NCBI GenBank assembly: GCA_963681505.1
Contig: OY811975.1
Coordinates: 4,882,490-4,946,489 of the forward strand
DNA from: Eunapius fragilis
Taxonomy: Eukaryota; Porifera; Demospongiae; Spongillida; Spongillidae
Direction of reading: 5' to 3'
Length of the DNA stretch: 64,000 nucleotides
Numbering within the stretch: the stretch's first letter is position 1; each line of letters begins with the position of its first letter. Under the pieces are notes generated by a model. The model searched no databases. It was not told the origin of the DNA and was given only the letters and a program-made list of their open reading frames with translations. Both the position numbers and the translations under genes were made by a program. Shown here one piece after another: positions 1 to 12,297 of this stretch.

Positions 1-602
1 GTGGTGCCAGCGAAGGCGTTCTCACTGGTGCCATATTGGTACCCCGTAATTCGGCCGCACACTGTCTGCCATCTCAGCCCCAAGGTTGAAATGGTCACCG
101 AGTCACAGGAGCTACCTGTTGATTTTTGGCACAGGTTGTGTCCCGAAACTGTAATACTGGTGAGCTTCGTCGGGCACTGCTTGACTGTGTCTGCAGTGAC
201 ATTGACGCTGGTTAAACGCGCATAGCCGCTGGTATTGGAGAGGCCGAAGTAGGAGAGGTTGGTGAACGAATCAAACCGACAGTAGATGCGAACCGCCCCT
301 CCGGTAGCGTTTAGCACCCAGAAGTAACCGGAGGTGCTGCTAGGATATGCAAGGAGTACTTGCTGGCAGGTAGTAGCCGGCTTGATCTGGGATGATCCTA
401 TGGGAAGAATACACCCACTCAGCGAGTTATCTATCATAGAAGCCACCTGGGTTGCTATTTGACTTTTGATCGCGTCCAGTTCGGTTTGAGTCGAACATGC
501 CGACTTGACGATAGTAGGGGGCAGCGTGGTTGGGCATTGAGCATCGCACCGCTCCGGAAGGCTGGTGTACAACAGCGTTAATACTAGAAGAATCTCAAAC
601 AT
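1..602 (-). CDS. Secreted fibrinogen-like protein, copy A (N-terminal part, cut by window edge)
   Basis: The frame is open from an ATG at 602 down to the window edge. The product begins with a hydrophobic leader (MFETLLVLTLLYTSL) ending near a CDAQC motif, so it is probably secreted or exported. A fibrinogen-like opening follows (GYFWVLN, then VRIYCRF). The missing C-terminal part can be read from copy B, which is nearly identical: window base 1 aligns with 20129. The start is placed at the Met that directly begins the hydrophobic leader; an in-frame upstream ATG exists but would put a polar stretch before the signal. Family membership is my recognition of the pattern; the function is unknown. 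Confidence 0.75.
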   Translation of the reverse strand, partial: MFEILLVLTLLYTSLPERCDAQCPTTLPPTIVKSACSTQTELDAIKSQIATQVASMIDNSLSGCILPIGSSQIKPATTCQQVLLAYPSSTSGYFWVLNATGGAVRIYCRFDSFTNLSYFGLSNTSGYARLTSVNVTADTVKQCPTKLTSITVSGHNLCQKSTGSSCDSVTISTLGLRWQTVCGRITGYQYGTSENAFAGT

Positions 603-1918
603 AGAGCTTCGTCGAACGTCGGTCGATTCTTGGATGATTAACAATTGAATGTTGGGTGTTAATTAATATAAATGCATGTATAACATTATACATGAATTTT
701 CTCCATAAGATTTAACCTTTGAGATGCATATATGGTACACATTCTGCTACAAAGGGTTATGTATTTGTACTCAGCTAAACACCCGCCTCAATAATGGTTA
801 GTCGCGTCACAGTTAGTTCGAACCTATCTCTAAAACCCATGCCCCCCCCCCCCCCCCCCTCCCCCCCCAAACAAAGCAGTTGTTCGAGAAAGTTTTTACC
901 TATAGGAAGCATCCATAAATGATGCCACGCATTTTTTGATGATACTTGAACCATGCATTCATATGTATGCCACGAAATACGTGCTCAGACATTAAAATAC
1001 ATCACAGCGGTGGGTGGACTACACGGAGCGTAGCGGTGATGTTCCTATTTTAGAGTTTGGGCAAGACACTAACAATAGAGCAATTTCATGTGTTCTAGTC
1101 TTCTGCGTTGTAATCAATTATGGAGAATACGAGTTTGAATTGTCACAATGGCGAAGGAACGGCGTCCTGAGCTGGCTACAACTCAGTAGCGGATCCAGGG
1201 GGGGGGGGCACAAATCATATTCACAATTAATTTTCCCATATATGGCATAGGTTGTACCATATATGGTGAAAACGGCGGCGTTCGGAAAAACGGCGGCGCG
1301 CAACGTAATCAGCGGAACAAAATCCGGAACTTTAAGGGGTGCATGTCTGAATTAGAATGGCTGACCAGTATAGACAATGTGATTATACGTCACATACTTT
1401 CCTGAGACGATGTGCGTTTGTACGTCTTTCACCCATCCACAAACAATTATATGCTTCCAGAGATTTATATATGCTTTGAACTGCTTGCTAGTTATAACAC
1501 TGGTCTGCAGGTACTCAATACGATACCAAATCGCATGCACTAACTGGTGGTACAACGTCCGATTTTTCTCCCAACGAAGTCAGATGAGAACGATCTAGCC
1601 CACCCGCGCTTTCGATATCGAGCCTTTGCATCTGGAGGTAAGCTATCTGCATCCTTTGACATGCTTTACGTTTAAAAGAACCGGATACCCGAGCTACGGC
1701 GGACGTCAACTAATGATAATGCTACTACAGATCACGCGATGAAAGACATATCCAATTTTAAAAATATATGTCACATCTCATTAGATCTACCAAAACGAAA
1801 TATTTTTGACGTTGCTGAGATGGCAAACATACAAACGGCGCAGCCGTCTGCAGCATGAAACGACACAGCTCACCAAGCATGCAGGGAAAAATGTTGATAC
1901 ATCTAATGAGCCAACATT
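603..1918. other. Spacer between S copy A and the WDR60 remnant
   Basis: About 1.3 kb with no coding region I can support. It holds the upstream region of S copy A, a poly-C run near 841-868 and a short inverted repeat of CCATATATGG around 1236-1265, next to two GGCGGCG motifs. The same spacer is repeated at 20729-22046. In unit C only the first part (near 51287-51420) is recognisable. Confidence 0.6.
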
Positions 1919-3511
1919 AGGAGCTGAAAAGGGAGTCCAAATAGACTTCAAACAGCTTGAAGTCATGTCACGTGGACTATAAGAATTGTTCAGGTAATGC
2001 ATCTCCAGATTGCCATCAGCAAAGGCCAGCAATAGACTGGGTGTGTCCTCAATGCAGTGCGGCAGTTGGCAGCAGACCACGCTGAAATTGAAAGAGAATA
2101 GCAGAATGACACATAACGAAGAATTGCTGTGCCAACATGCATATGCACGCACATAGACTGTGGATTGGGAGGTGTGGCTTTGTGGAGAGGGGTGGGTGCC
2201 CTGGGTGGTTTATATAAAGTGTACTCCTGGGTCCATAGTACATATTCATGCACACACATACTCCTTGAGATGAGGGACAGGCAAATAACCCTCTCGTGTA
2301 ACCCACTACCAAAAGAGAGCTGACACCTAATAACACACAAATAACATGTGCAGTCACGGCTGGGAGTGAGGCCATATATTGAGGCGTTGGACAACACCAT
2401 GAATTGTGTTAACCAATGAATAGTACAAAATTCATTGCGTTGCCCATACATAATTGGCTTGTGTTGTGTGAGAATTAATTGAAAACCGCACCTCAAACCT
2501 TTCTGCTCACCTAGATGAGATTTGGTGGCAGCACATTGGAGAAGCATCACACTGCAGAAGGTCCCTGTCATGAAAGAGACCCACAACCATGCAGAGTGAC
2601 ATGGTACCACACGTCCATTCAGGTATACGCTTACCATACATAGATAACAGAGCTTTCGTCCAACACGCAAATAACCCAGGTTTGGATGGAGACCACTGGA
2701 CAGTCTGCACACTGGTTCCCCCAGTAGAACGAGGCCAATAAACCAGTGGGTGTTCTATAATGTACACAGGATGGTTAAATGCTTTACAGTATTATTCAAA
2801 AGCATTATTCAAACGTTTCAGCTCATGTTTTAACTCTGATGCTACTACTTATTCAGTATAAATATTAAAAAAAAAAAGCTACCATTAAAAATGGAATTTG
2901 CATTGATATTGCTTTGCAGGGAGAGTTCATTACAACTGTAAAAGCCATGCAATATGTGACAGCCCTGAGAGGGAAGAAGGGGGAGGAAAGTGGAGGGGGT
3001 AGGAGAGGAGGGGTGAGGTGGGGAGGAGTGGGAATGAGGGGTGAGGTGGGGAGGAGTGGGAAGGAGGGGTGAGGTGGGGAGGAGTGGGAAGGAGGGGTGA
3101 GGTGGGAAGGAGGGATGGAGAGTAATTTGAGTGAGACTTACATGTAGGACAAAAATTGGCAGAACAATAACAGTTATTCAAGTTAATTATATGATACCAA
3201 TAGAAACTAAGCAGGCAGCTTCAAGGGAACAGACTCTTGTAATGCAATGCAGCCTGAGAGAGCCATCAGAACCAGCTGATAAGAAATGATCTGGTCACTG
3301 TGGACAGAAGCTGATTGAAGTGACATCACAGATCGCACCTGTCCATTGAGAAAGAGAGCCATGGCAGTGTGCCCACGCATCCTCCCCCGCCCCCATCCCC
3401 ACCCCCCCACCCCCCACCCCTAAGTGCGATATGCTAACCTTCTATCTGACCAGATTCATATAACTTTGGTACGGGCCTCCTTCCATATCTGGTGAAGTGG
3501 TGTACACATCC
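1919..3511 (-). pseudogene. Truncated WDR60/DYNC2I1 3' fragment, copy A
   Basis: Five exons matching the last five exons of the full WDR60 gene lie at 3439-3511, 3234-3338, 2635-2754, 2511-2564 and about 1919-2081, with short introns between. They encode the end of the WD40 propeller (SISFCPQRPDHFLSAGSDGS and VQWSPSKPGLF are visible). Relative to the copy at 53895-55805 the 120-nt exon has lost one base, the donor after the 105-nt exon has lost a G so its GT is out of place, and the last exon has lost one base near the C-terminus. Homology stops at about 3706, inside what is an intron in the full gene, so the rest of WDR60 is absent. I infer a dead by-product of segmental duplication; a transcript could still be made. 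Confidence 0.85.
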
Positions 3512-3694
3512 CTGTCCAAGATAAGGAAAGGGGGAAGTGCTTTTGTAAGTACACGTACATGTAAAATAAATATACACAGGGGTGTGGTTATGGGCAATGT
3601 GAGAGGGTGTGGTTATGGGCCAGTGAGAGGGTGTGGTTATGGGCCAGTGAGAGGGTGTGGTTATGGGCCAGTGAGAGGGGTGTGGTTACGGGGA

Positions 3695-3720
3695 ATGTGT
3701 GAAGAATAAGTGAATATCCT
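3695..3720. other. Segmental duplication junction, unit A
   Basis: Left of about 3706 the sequence follows the WDR60 intron at 55900-55982. Right of it the sequence is upstream DNA of MOB2 and has no counterpart in unit C. The same join is found at about 23747. The junction lies next to short tandem copies of a GTGTGGTTATGGGCCAGTGA motif (about 3590-3690), which may have helped recombination. Confidence 0.6.
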
Positions 3721-3831
3721 TGCAAATGTGTGAAATGTGACGAGTTCCAGATATTTGAATTATTAATTTTTTATTTTTATATAAATTGATTTTTCAGTGG
3801 ATTACAAATCAATACGTGAAGAACAGTACAT

Positions 3832-3833
<2 letters not shown>

Positions 3834-3874
<41 letters not shown>
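3834..3874. repeat. (AC)n microsatellite
   Basis: Pure AC dinucleotide tract of about 40 bp. The counterpart in unit B (23875-23921) is slightly longer. Confidence 0.95.
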
Positions 3875-3877
<3 letters not shown>

Positions 3878-4400
3878 GCCTTCACTTTTAATTTTAAGTA
3901 CCAGATACATGTACATGTGTAAACCTGTATGCGGCTTAGACTTACGTACATGTAGCCACTGGTGGCTATTTATAGAAGCAGGACTTGGTAACCTTCTCGT
4001 ATGATGAAATTTCCTGTTGTGGATGCTGCCCCCTTTAGTGTGGTCTAGTGGTTACATACTTTTGGCTGGGGAATCTGGTGGTGAGCACGACAGGGTTGGG
4101 ACACTTGGGATGGAGAGGAATGGTGGTGAAAGGGCAATGGGGGGGGGGGGGGGGGGGGACTAGGTACCATGTGGGGGGGAGGGGGACAGCTGTAGTGACA
4201 CCTTTATTGTTGTGTGTTGGCCCTTGCATATAAATTTTTGGAGGGCAGTCATTTCATTTTTGGTGCATAGCATTTGACCTCTGACCTCGGACCATTAACT
4301 GTTGATGACATGTCTGAATGGGTCCCATGTTTCTGTTTTGTTTTGGGTCAAATATGTCTACATGTACATGTAGTGTGCAGTTTCAGCCCTTATGGAGCAG

Positions 4401-4404
<4 letters not shown>

Positions 4405-4487
<83 letters not shown>
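4405..4487. repeat. (TG)n microsatellite
   Basis: Pure TG tract of about 83 bp; the unit B counterpart is about 59 bp. The long CVCVCV reading frames here are shadows of the repeat. Confidence 0.95.
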
Positions 4488-4490
<3 letters not shown>

Positions 4491-4698
4491 CACTTACACT
4501 AGGGATAGTTATCCATTGTGTCATTACATATCCAGATCGTTGTATGCTGGTTTATAGCCTATGTCGCCTTGCTTGGGTAAGAAAACCCGAGGCCAAACTA
4601 TGAAAAGGGCGCCACAAAGGGGGGGGGCTTTCAGACTTAGGTATGGTTATACATGTACGTTGGTTACTTTGTATTGATAGCCCATATTGTTCTTATTT

Positions 4699-4736
4699 GG
4701 GGGGGGGGGGGGGAGGGGGGGGGGGGGGGGGGGGGG
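4699..4736. repeat. Poly-G tract
   Basis: A G run of nearly 40 bp broken by one A and one C. It is present but shorter in unit B (about 24777-24805). A second G run lies near 4140-4158. Such runs may form G-quadruplexes and are prone to sequencing error. Confidence 0.9.
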
Positions 4737-4814
4737 CGGTTGTAGACAATGCTGGTTTAAAAACGGTCGAATACATGCAAGTATTTTATTTTTAAGCCGG
4801 GCCACACTGTACAC

Positions 4815-4920
4815 GCCTCTTAAGGGGCGGGGCTTTTAAGATCGGCAGTGATATTCAATTTTGTTACGCATGCGTCGCGCGTTTGTTAACTGACGTAAGA
4901 ATCGGATCAGGTGGAGATGC
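4815..4920 (+). promoter_or_regulatory. Candidate MOB2 promoter, unit A
   Basis: A compact set of motifs typical of CpG-type animal promoters: a GC box (GGGGCGGGG, 4824-4832), a palindromic ACGCATGCGT resembling an NRF1 site (4866-4875) followed by CpG-rich GCGCG, and a CRE-like TGACGTAA (4891-4898). An ATG at 4917 could begin a basic first exon of MOB2 (in unit B it reads MPKVRRKKNN), but no clear splice donor was found. The role is inferred from position and motifs. Confidence 0.4.
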
Positions 4921-5110
4921 CAAGGTTAGAAGGAAAAAAAAAATTAACTGGGATTCGCTTATTGTTTCGCCGGTCACCGGGGTTAGGCGGTTTGGAATAT
5001 GAATACTGACTGTCGTGGTTATTCGGTGCGATCGTTTGACAAATATGCTGCGCCTGATGATCGCTTGTCGACATTCATAGCAGCCGCATTAGACAATGTT
5101 GTTTAATTCC

Positions 5111-7084
5111 CAGGGCCGGCGCCGCAGGTCCGGTTGCACGGTTTTAACCGGACCACTTTTTATAACTGAGGGCTTTTTTTAATTACATCATTGTATATTC
5201 TTGCACTACGTCACTTCGCGTGCGCGCGCAATCCGTTATGCGTTAATTAGTACATGAACATGCTATTACTTTACACATGGTCAGATGTGGCGACCAAAGT
5301 CTCATCTGTTACATCTATATCAGCATGTTATTAGCTATACATGTATAATAAAGTTAACAGCATTCAGTAAAAAATAGCTACTGTTGTCAATGTGCGAGAT
5401 TCGATTCCCAGCTTACCTGATGAGCCCCACCATCCTAAATCCTTTGCTTTTCCGAAGCGAAGCTTTGGAAAGACAAAACCTGTTTTTTGCTCAGCAAAGA
5501 GCCAGTGGTTCGATACTTGGCCTTTTCTCCATTACGATGAAGGACAAGATGTGATATTCTGCCACACTTGTGTCACTGCCTTTAAGCTGGGCAGAATTAA
5601 GTCAAGTAAAAACCCTGCAACTGCATTTATAAGTTTATACGCGAGCAAGCAATATGGTCATGCTTAGTGAGTGACAAATGTTTTTGTGTCTCAGGTAACT
5701 TCAGGATTTTGTAACTGGAAAGATGCCACTGTTGCTTTCAGTAAGCATCTCCAGTCCAAGTCTCACATTGAAGCAGTTGAAGCCGTCATTACACTTCCGA
5801 AACAAACAAAGGATGTTGGCGCGCAGCTTAGTATTGCTCACAAAGCAGAGAAGGAGGAGGTAAGGGACATGTTGCAGATTATTCTGTCAAGTGTTTGCTT
5901 CCTTGCCAGGCAAGGGCTGGCCCTTCGTGGTGATGGCAGCGATATGTCCTCTAACCTCACTCAGCTTCTTCATGTGAGAGCTGAAGGCAATCCAAAAATG
6001 CTACAGTGGATTATCAAAAAGGCTTGCAAACATATGCATCATGATAATCAAAATGAGATGCTATAGAGCTTATGCTCATCAAGTGCTGAGAAGAATTCTT
6101 GATGACACACACACCTCTCCTTTCCTTGCTGTGATGGTAGATGAAACCAGGGATCAATCTAACAAGGAGCAGCTGACCTTAGTTCTGAGATGGTTAGGGA
6201 TGACTTCACTGTTTCAGAAGAGTTTGCTACCTGTTAGTGATAGATGCTCAGAGCATTGGGGATGCCATAAAAGATGCCTTTTTGCGGTTCCAGATACCTT
6301 TCACAAAGCTTCGTGGTCAGTACTATGATGGATGTAGCATCATGGCTGGAGCAACAGCTGGTGTAGCTGTAAATATCCAGGAATTGGAGCCTCGAGCTGA
6401 GTTCACACATTGCTATGGCCATGCACTCAACCTAGCTGTTAACGATACAATAACAAAGGTACCTAAAATGAAGGACTGTCTGGACACCTGTTACGAAATA
6501 GTGAAGCTGATTAAGTTTTCACCAAAACGAGAGGCCATGTTATCTCAACTTAAAGAAGAGATGGGTAGTGATGCTCCAGGTGTTAGAACCCTATGCCCAA
6601 CAAGGTGGACTGTTCGTGCTGAATCACTATATAGTATTCTTGCCAACTACGACCACATTCTGCTGCTGTGGGAGGCTGGGGTGCATGAAACAGAGATGAA
6701 GGCAATTAAGGATTCTGGGGGTGCGGAGTCAAATGCAGTCCAACTTTCTTTTCTGCATTGTCTTGTCTGAGATGATTTTGTGGCATACTGACAAGCTTAG
6801 TAAGACACTACAGCAGCCAACCTATCCAGCATTGAAGGGCATGATATAGCGATGTTAACTGTAAAAACCCTTGAAGGTTTGCGAAATGAAAATGACTTTG
6901 AGCGGTTTTGGCAGAAGATTGAAAAAATGAGAGTGCAGTTTGATATTGATGAGCCATTGCTACCAAGGAAGCGAAAGGTACCACAGCAATTTGAGACAGG
7001 CGCTCCCCCATACCCCCTAGCTGGGCTGGTTTGGGTCACTAACTGTACAACTGGACCACTCTTTACACCGCGGCGCCGGCCCTG
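5111..7084 (+). mobile_element. hAT-type DNA transposon, unit A copy
   Basis: The ends are perfect 15-bp inverted repeats (CAGGGCCGGCGCCGC), flanked by the direct repeat ATTCC (5106-5110 and 7085-7089). The interior on + encodes, in order, a TTF/BED-like zinc finger (SQWFDTWPFLHYD, then FCHTC), the DUF4371-like region with AVMVDETRD, and the hAT core with YDGCS, HCYGHALNLAV and LCPTRWTVRAE. The frame is broken into at least four pieces (about 5392-5667, 5671-6066, 6237-6770, 6852-7085), and the usual C-terminal dimerisation region is absent or very short, so it is not autonomous. The transposase type is known for cut-and-paste elements. A 5-bp duplication is short for the superfamily (usually 8). 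Unit B carries the same insertion. Confidence 0.88.
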
Positions 7085-7089
7085 ATTCC

Positions 7090-7529
7090 CCTACGACTTG
7101 CGGTGTTAAAGGTTAGTCTGAAGCAAGGAGGAGGCACTTTGTTAACTTTCTGGGATGAAGGTTTCAGGCAATTAGTTGTCTAGCTTCAGCTGAAGCCATA
7201 CCGGCCACCAGACCCTCGTAGTGGTGCGCTTTAATTTAATTATGTTTAACCTCCCCCTGTCCTACACTTTTTGGAATCCCTTGTGTTGGTATGGCCTAGT
7301 AATTTTAACAGCCATACAGGGCACCTAATCTCTCTTGCTATGATAGGGTATTTTAGATGCATTACATTTTGTGGTTGTCACCACTACAAGTAGACATGGT
7401 CTGTAGTTTTCACTACAGGTGCATTGGGTATACATGGTCTGTGGTTATTTGCTATTTGCTATGTGACAGCATGTGAATAATCAAAGGGAAAAATTTTAAA
7501 ACTTGGATTCCACTTTTCTTTTTTTCCCC
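7090..7529. other. Spacer, nothing recognised
   Basis: About 440 bp between the hAT element and the minisatellite. No open frame, RNA gene or repeat was recognised. It is probably MOB2 intron 1 if the first exon lies upstream of the hAT insertion. Confidence 0.4.
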
Positions 7530-7978
7530 GTGTGGGGAGGGCATGGGTGGCCATGCCTGCTGTGTGGGGAGGGCATGGGTGGCCATGCCTGCTGTGTGGG
7601 GAGGGCATGGGTGGCCATGCCTGCTGTGTGGGGAGGGCATGGGTGGCCATGCCTGCTGTGTGGGGAGGGCATGGGTGGCCATGCCTGCTGTGTGGGGAGG
7701 GCATGTGTGGCCATGCCTGCTGTGTGGGGAGGGCATGGGTGGCCAGGCCTGCTGTGTGGGGAAGGCATGGGTGGCCAGGCCTGCTGTGTGGGGAGGGTAT
7801 GGGTGGCCATGCCCGCTGTGTGGGGAAGGCATGGGTGGCCATGCCTGCTGTGTGGGGAGGGCATGGGTGGCCATGCCTGCTGTGTGGGGAAGGCATTGGT
7901 GGCCAGGCCTGCTGTGTGGGGAGGGCATGGGTGGCCATGCCTGCTCTGTGGGGAGGGCATGGGTGGCCAGGCCTGCTG
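7530..7978. repeat. 30-bp minisatellite, short allele (about 15 units)
   Basis: Tandem copies of a 30-bp unit (core GGGGAGGGCATGGGTGGCCA) with scattered G/A and T/G variants. Because 30 is a multiple of three, several frames stay open on both strands and give fake 150-220 residue proteins rich in HACCVGRA or PSPHSRHGH. It lies about 140 bp upstream of MOB2 exon 2. Unit B has about 37 units. Confidence 0.95.
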
Positions 7979-8574
7979 TGTCTTTCTCAGTCTCATAGCG
8001 CTTACAATGGCACAAATTCTGTGCATCTCATGTCTCATATGGCCAGTTGGTGCATTATGCACATGTCTCCCACGTCACCTCTTCACCACCTCTTCCTCTC
8101 CCACCTCCCTCTAGCAAACCTAAAGCATCGCATGGCAGTGCAGTGGACAAAAGGCTGGCTTTCCTGGACCCTGAAGCCCTTGTAGTCAATGACGCAGTGG
8201 CTGGGAAGCTTCAACACTTTGCCAGGCTCCCCCCTCAAAGCGATGTGAATGAATGGTTGGCAACTAACTGTAAGCCCCCTGTGGGAAGGGGGGGGGGGGG
8301 GGCGGGTGGTATGGGGAGGAGGTCTGCCCCCTGCCCTTGGTGATTTTTCCCTATGGCACACTACTTTGATAAGCTGGTGTGTGTAAGGACAATCGGATCA
8401 TTATGTATTCCTGCGTGTACTGAGTAGTGTTCATGTGTGGCATTTTTACATTGTACATGCGTATAAATGCGGCTGTGAAACAAGCGAGAAATCAAATCAG
8501 CGTTTGTATGCACTGCATGTGCACTTATTCATTCCAGCATACCTGTGGTATCATACACGTCCCTGCTGTGTGTG

Positions 8575-8590
8575 TGTATGTGTGTGTGCA

Positions 8591-8623
<33 letters not shown>

Positions 8624-8627
8624 GTTG
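8575..8627. repeat. (TG)n microsatellite in MOB2 intron
   Basis: TG-rich tract interrupted by A and C. It is shorter in unit B (about 29312-29340). Confidence 0.9.
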
Positions 8628-9600
8628 CACCACTCTTCTACTCTATCCCGTGGCACAGTCTCTTCCCCTAGCTCTTCATACCACTGGTAGTGTAGTGTCA
8701 CTTGTGTATTGGCAAATTGTTTTGAAGTGTAAGACAGTGGAGTGTTTGAATGAATTTGATCACACTTGTGGAATTCATGATGAGGGTCTCAAGTTGTGTG
8801 TTGGTGTTTTTAGATGTAGGTTTTAAAACGCGCTGCAATTACATCCAGTTTGGCTGGGGGGGCCCTACAGTAATGCATGGTATACAAGTCATCACATTTC
8901 AGCCACCACAGGTATTGGTTGTCATTCCAATTTGGATGATGTAGTGGCTTATGTTATACCATCTGTTTTCTCTAATTGTGGATGATTTGATTGTTATTGT
9001 ATTGCGGGTCTTTACAAAGTACATTAGACATTTCTCTTACATGTAAGAAAGGATCTAGTTGACCAGTGAAGGCTGCTGCATGTTGAGGCAGCTACTGTTG
9101 CTTTGATCTCACTGCTCAACATGGAGAAAATTTTGATGCTGTTGCAACTCAACGCATGGTGAAAGGTTGTTTAGTTGTCTTATTTTTGACAATTATCGTT
9201 ATGTGATGTTGATGATGTGTGGTAATGGAAACGTCTGGCTGCAAGTGAAGTCATTTGATTCCTTCACTGTTATTGCTAAATCCTTCTCTGTTGTACTCAC
9301 CACACTTGGCAGGCTGCAGATTTACATGTAGGAGGAGGGGAGGTATGAATGTTATCATTGCAGTACTCAGAAACTGTCTTTGGTTTCAGACACCAGCCAC
9401 AACTATGTGGGCTGCACAGTGGTAGCGTGTACATGTATGTGCACATATATGCACTACCTTGCCACTGTTGTGTTTCAGTGATGATATTTTAAAATAGACT
9501 GGTAGCAGTTACGTTGTGGATACATGTACTAACACCAATGGATCTACATGTTTGACGTCTTGGTTATAGCATCCAAAGGTATTCTTAATCATGTATCTTT

Positions 9601-9602
<2 letters not shown>

Positions 9603-9690
<88 letters not shown>

Positions 9691-9703
9691 CCTCCCTCCC
9701 TCT
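9603..9703. repeat. (CT)n tract at the acceptor of MOB2 exon 9710
   Basis: A CT dinucleotide run of about 85 bp that passes into CTCC repeats and then TATAG at the 3' splice site. It is the polypyrimidine tract of this acceptor. In unit B the run is about the same length, but about 330 bp of upstream intron (A 9270-9603) is missing there. Confidence 0.9.
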
Positions 9704-9940
9704 GTATAGGTCTGGCTTTCTTCCATCAGATTAATACACAGGTTGGAGTTATTGCAGAACTATGTACAACACAAGGGTGTCCCTCAATGAGTGCAGGAAA
9801 GGAGTAAGTGTCTCTGTTGGTACTGTTATTATGGGTATGTTTACACTATCCACCTTTTTTTTCTTTCATCCATTGCTCCATTTCCTCCCACTGTACTCCT
9901 CCCTCTCCATCTCCCATGCTCCCCCCCCCTCTATCTCTTC

Positions 9941-10083
<143 letters not shown>

Positions 10084-10265
10084 TCTCTCTGTCCCTCTTC
10101 CCTCCCTGGTCACCACCCTTGTGTTATTATGTTAGAATATTTGAGTGGTTGGAGGATAGGAAAGGAAACAAGAAACACAAGACTCCTGCGAAACAATACA
10201 TAAATACAGCTCTGGAACAAATCCAAAAGATTCTGCAAGATGAAGAAAGTTTCCCACAAAGTTTG

Positions 10266-11290
10266 GTATGTTAATGTGTTATCCATCTTTGGACTTAATG
10301 TGTAAGTAGTCATTATTAAGTATTGCATGTGAATTTGCCTCTATTCGTTTGTATTTGCATCAATTTGTGTCAACATATCACAGATACCACTAAACATTTG
10401 TAGGACAGCATGCATGTACACTAGGCAAACTTTGAAACATTAGTAAACTAATGTTTTACTAATTCGATTCATTAAGTTGTGTGCAACATTGTAGCCAAAT
10501 GTATGATGATGGCCTTATGACACTCAAATAAATACACGTGTGCATCTTCTGTTGGCATCCTAACGGGACCAGAGCACGTATTGTGCGATAATTATACATT
10601 TGAGTGAAAAGGCCCCTCCCCATTCACACACATACAGCCAATGTGTATTGATTTGTATCTGCTGCCAATTTTTTATTTATTTGGGATTGTTGCCATGAAC
10701 AGGGTCCTAATGTGGTATTATCCAGGAAGGAGCATCAAAGTGGCTGCATGTGTATGCATAATTATAAACTGTAACTCCATGGTAGACAGACCAAGGAAAT
10801 AGTTGTAGAGGACCTAAGCTAGGCATGTAATATAAATATCTCTTAGAATATTCCAACTGAACTGAAAATGCATGTCATGGCAACCATCCCATTTATATAT
10901 TTATTTACTAGCTCAGAAAAAAACAGTTCCATTTATGGTTAATCACACCCTTGGCTAACAAATGTGTTCTCAACTTGTTGGTGACTTAGTTGTGTGAAGT
11001 CATTAATGTTAGAAGCTTTTCACTGGGTTAATACCTTTCATTTTTAGCATTGTGATAGCAGCAAGCAGATGTAAAACCACGATTCGCGCATGTATCATAT
11101 GTATGTGTATGTGTGGGTATTACTAAGAATTCAAGTTTTTATCAAAACTGCACATATTGATGTACATGTACGTTGTAGTTTATGAGGGTCAGTGTATATG
11201 TGTTTCCCTTAGATGACTTGAATATTCATGGTACTCTGTTCATGCATGCTTTCATCTATCATATTTCTCATTTTTGGTGAAAACCAAAAG
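10266..11290. other. MOB2 intron, nothing else recognised
   Basis: About 1 kb between the exon ending at 10265 and the last exon. AT-rich with short TACATGTAC motifs; no open frame or repeat of note. Confidence 0.5.
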
Positions 11291-11610
11291 GCTTGGACTT
11301 TCCTCCTGACATTGTTCAGACAATTAAAAAGATATTTCGGACATATTTTGCCATTCTGGCACACATATACTACCATCACTTCACTGAGTTGCTCAAGCTT
11401 GGGGCCCACAGAGGTTTAAACACGTTGCTCCTACACCTGGTGTACTTTATCAGGGAGTTCGGTTTGATGGATCCCAAAGAACTTCAATGCTTAGAAGAAT
11501 TGGTTACGAAACTCATCAAAGTGGAAGAGGAGTCGGCCAAAAACCCTAAGCAGGATGACGATTACTTGGAGTATGAGATGCACACGACCAGTGGACTTAC
11601 TGCATCTTAG

Positions 11611-12210
11611 TATTCCTTTTATTCCCCCTCAACCCACCCCCCACCCCCCTTTTTTTTTACATTGTTACATTGTATGTGTGTCTGTTGTGGCCAGTGCTTT
11701 ATGCATGTAGTGTGTTTGCCTCTGTTCTTCATTATTATATTCTCTCAACCTCTGCTTTTTTTTGGCCCTCTGTTGTAAATGTATGTGCATTGTGTGTCAC
11801 CCACACACATACTAAGAATTGAAGTTATTCCGATGGACAAGTTTTTGCATCACTTTATGGTATCAATTCTGCTAGCGTACTGGTAAAAAGTACGTTAATG
11901 TCTAATGTACCGGGGGTACATTCAGTTGCCTACCGCGAGCTTGGCCCGAAACGGCCACAGTTTAATTCTTTTTCTCTGGTCCCAAGTCAGCGCAACGAAG
12001 TGAAGCTATTCGATCTACTAGATACGAATGGTTACTGTATAATAACTCCGTATCTCAATCACTTTGAGCATGACACTCTGGCTTGGGACCGGAGGATCTC
12101 GGGCCAAGCTTCAAAGGATCTGTACAACGAGCATACACTTCTCCCACACTTCTGTTATTATTTGTCCTACCTGAATAAAATCTTCATTACCGGGATTTGT
12201 TTTCATTTAG
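11611..12210. other. MOB2 3' region and start of a diverged segment
   Basis: Holds the MOB2 3' flank (C-rich then T-rich stretch at 11617-11660) and, from about 11900, a block shared with unit B. In unit B that block has an open frame (see 32333-32530); here the frame is shifted by one base near 12050. No product is recognised. Confidence 0.4.
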
Positions 12211-12297
12211 GACAAAAAGTATCAGAAACATGCATGTGGTTCTTCCAGAGATATATTATCTCTGGTTCCTAAACAATATGAGCGTTTGATAACTTGA
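12211..12297 (+). other. Candidate terminal exon of an unknown gene, unit A
   Basis: After a pyrimidine-rich acceptor (TTTTCATTTAG) there are 28 open codons ending ILSLVPKQYERLIT and a TGA at 12295. An AATAAA follows at 12340-12345 and an A-run near 12369. The identical arrangement occurs in unit B at 34461-34547 with only one residue changed (SSR to SSG), so the frame has been kept. It could be the last exon of a host gene, or the end of an old retrocopy. I do not recognise the protein. Confidence 0.4.

Noticed and set aside
1182-1345. Possible MITE near GTAGCGGATCCAGGGGG
   Set aside because: Only one end motif seen; no matching inverted end or target duplication.
7503-8185. Long frames on both strands rich in HACCVGRAWVAMPAVWG or PSPHSRHGH
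   Set aside because: Translations of a 30-bp tandem repeat; the period is a multiple of three, so frames stay open. The same applies to 27522-28932.
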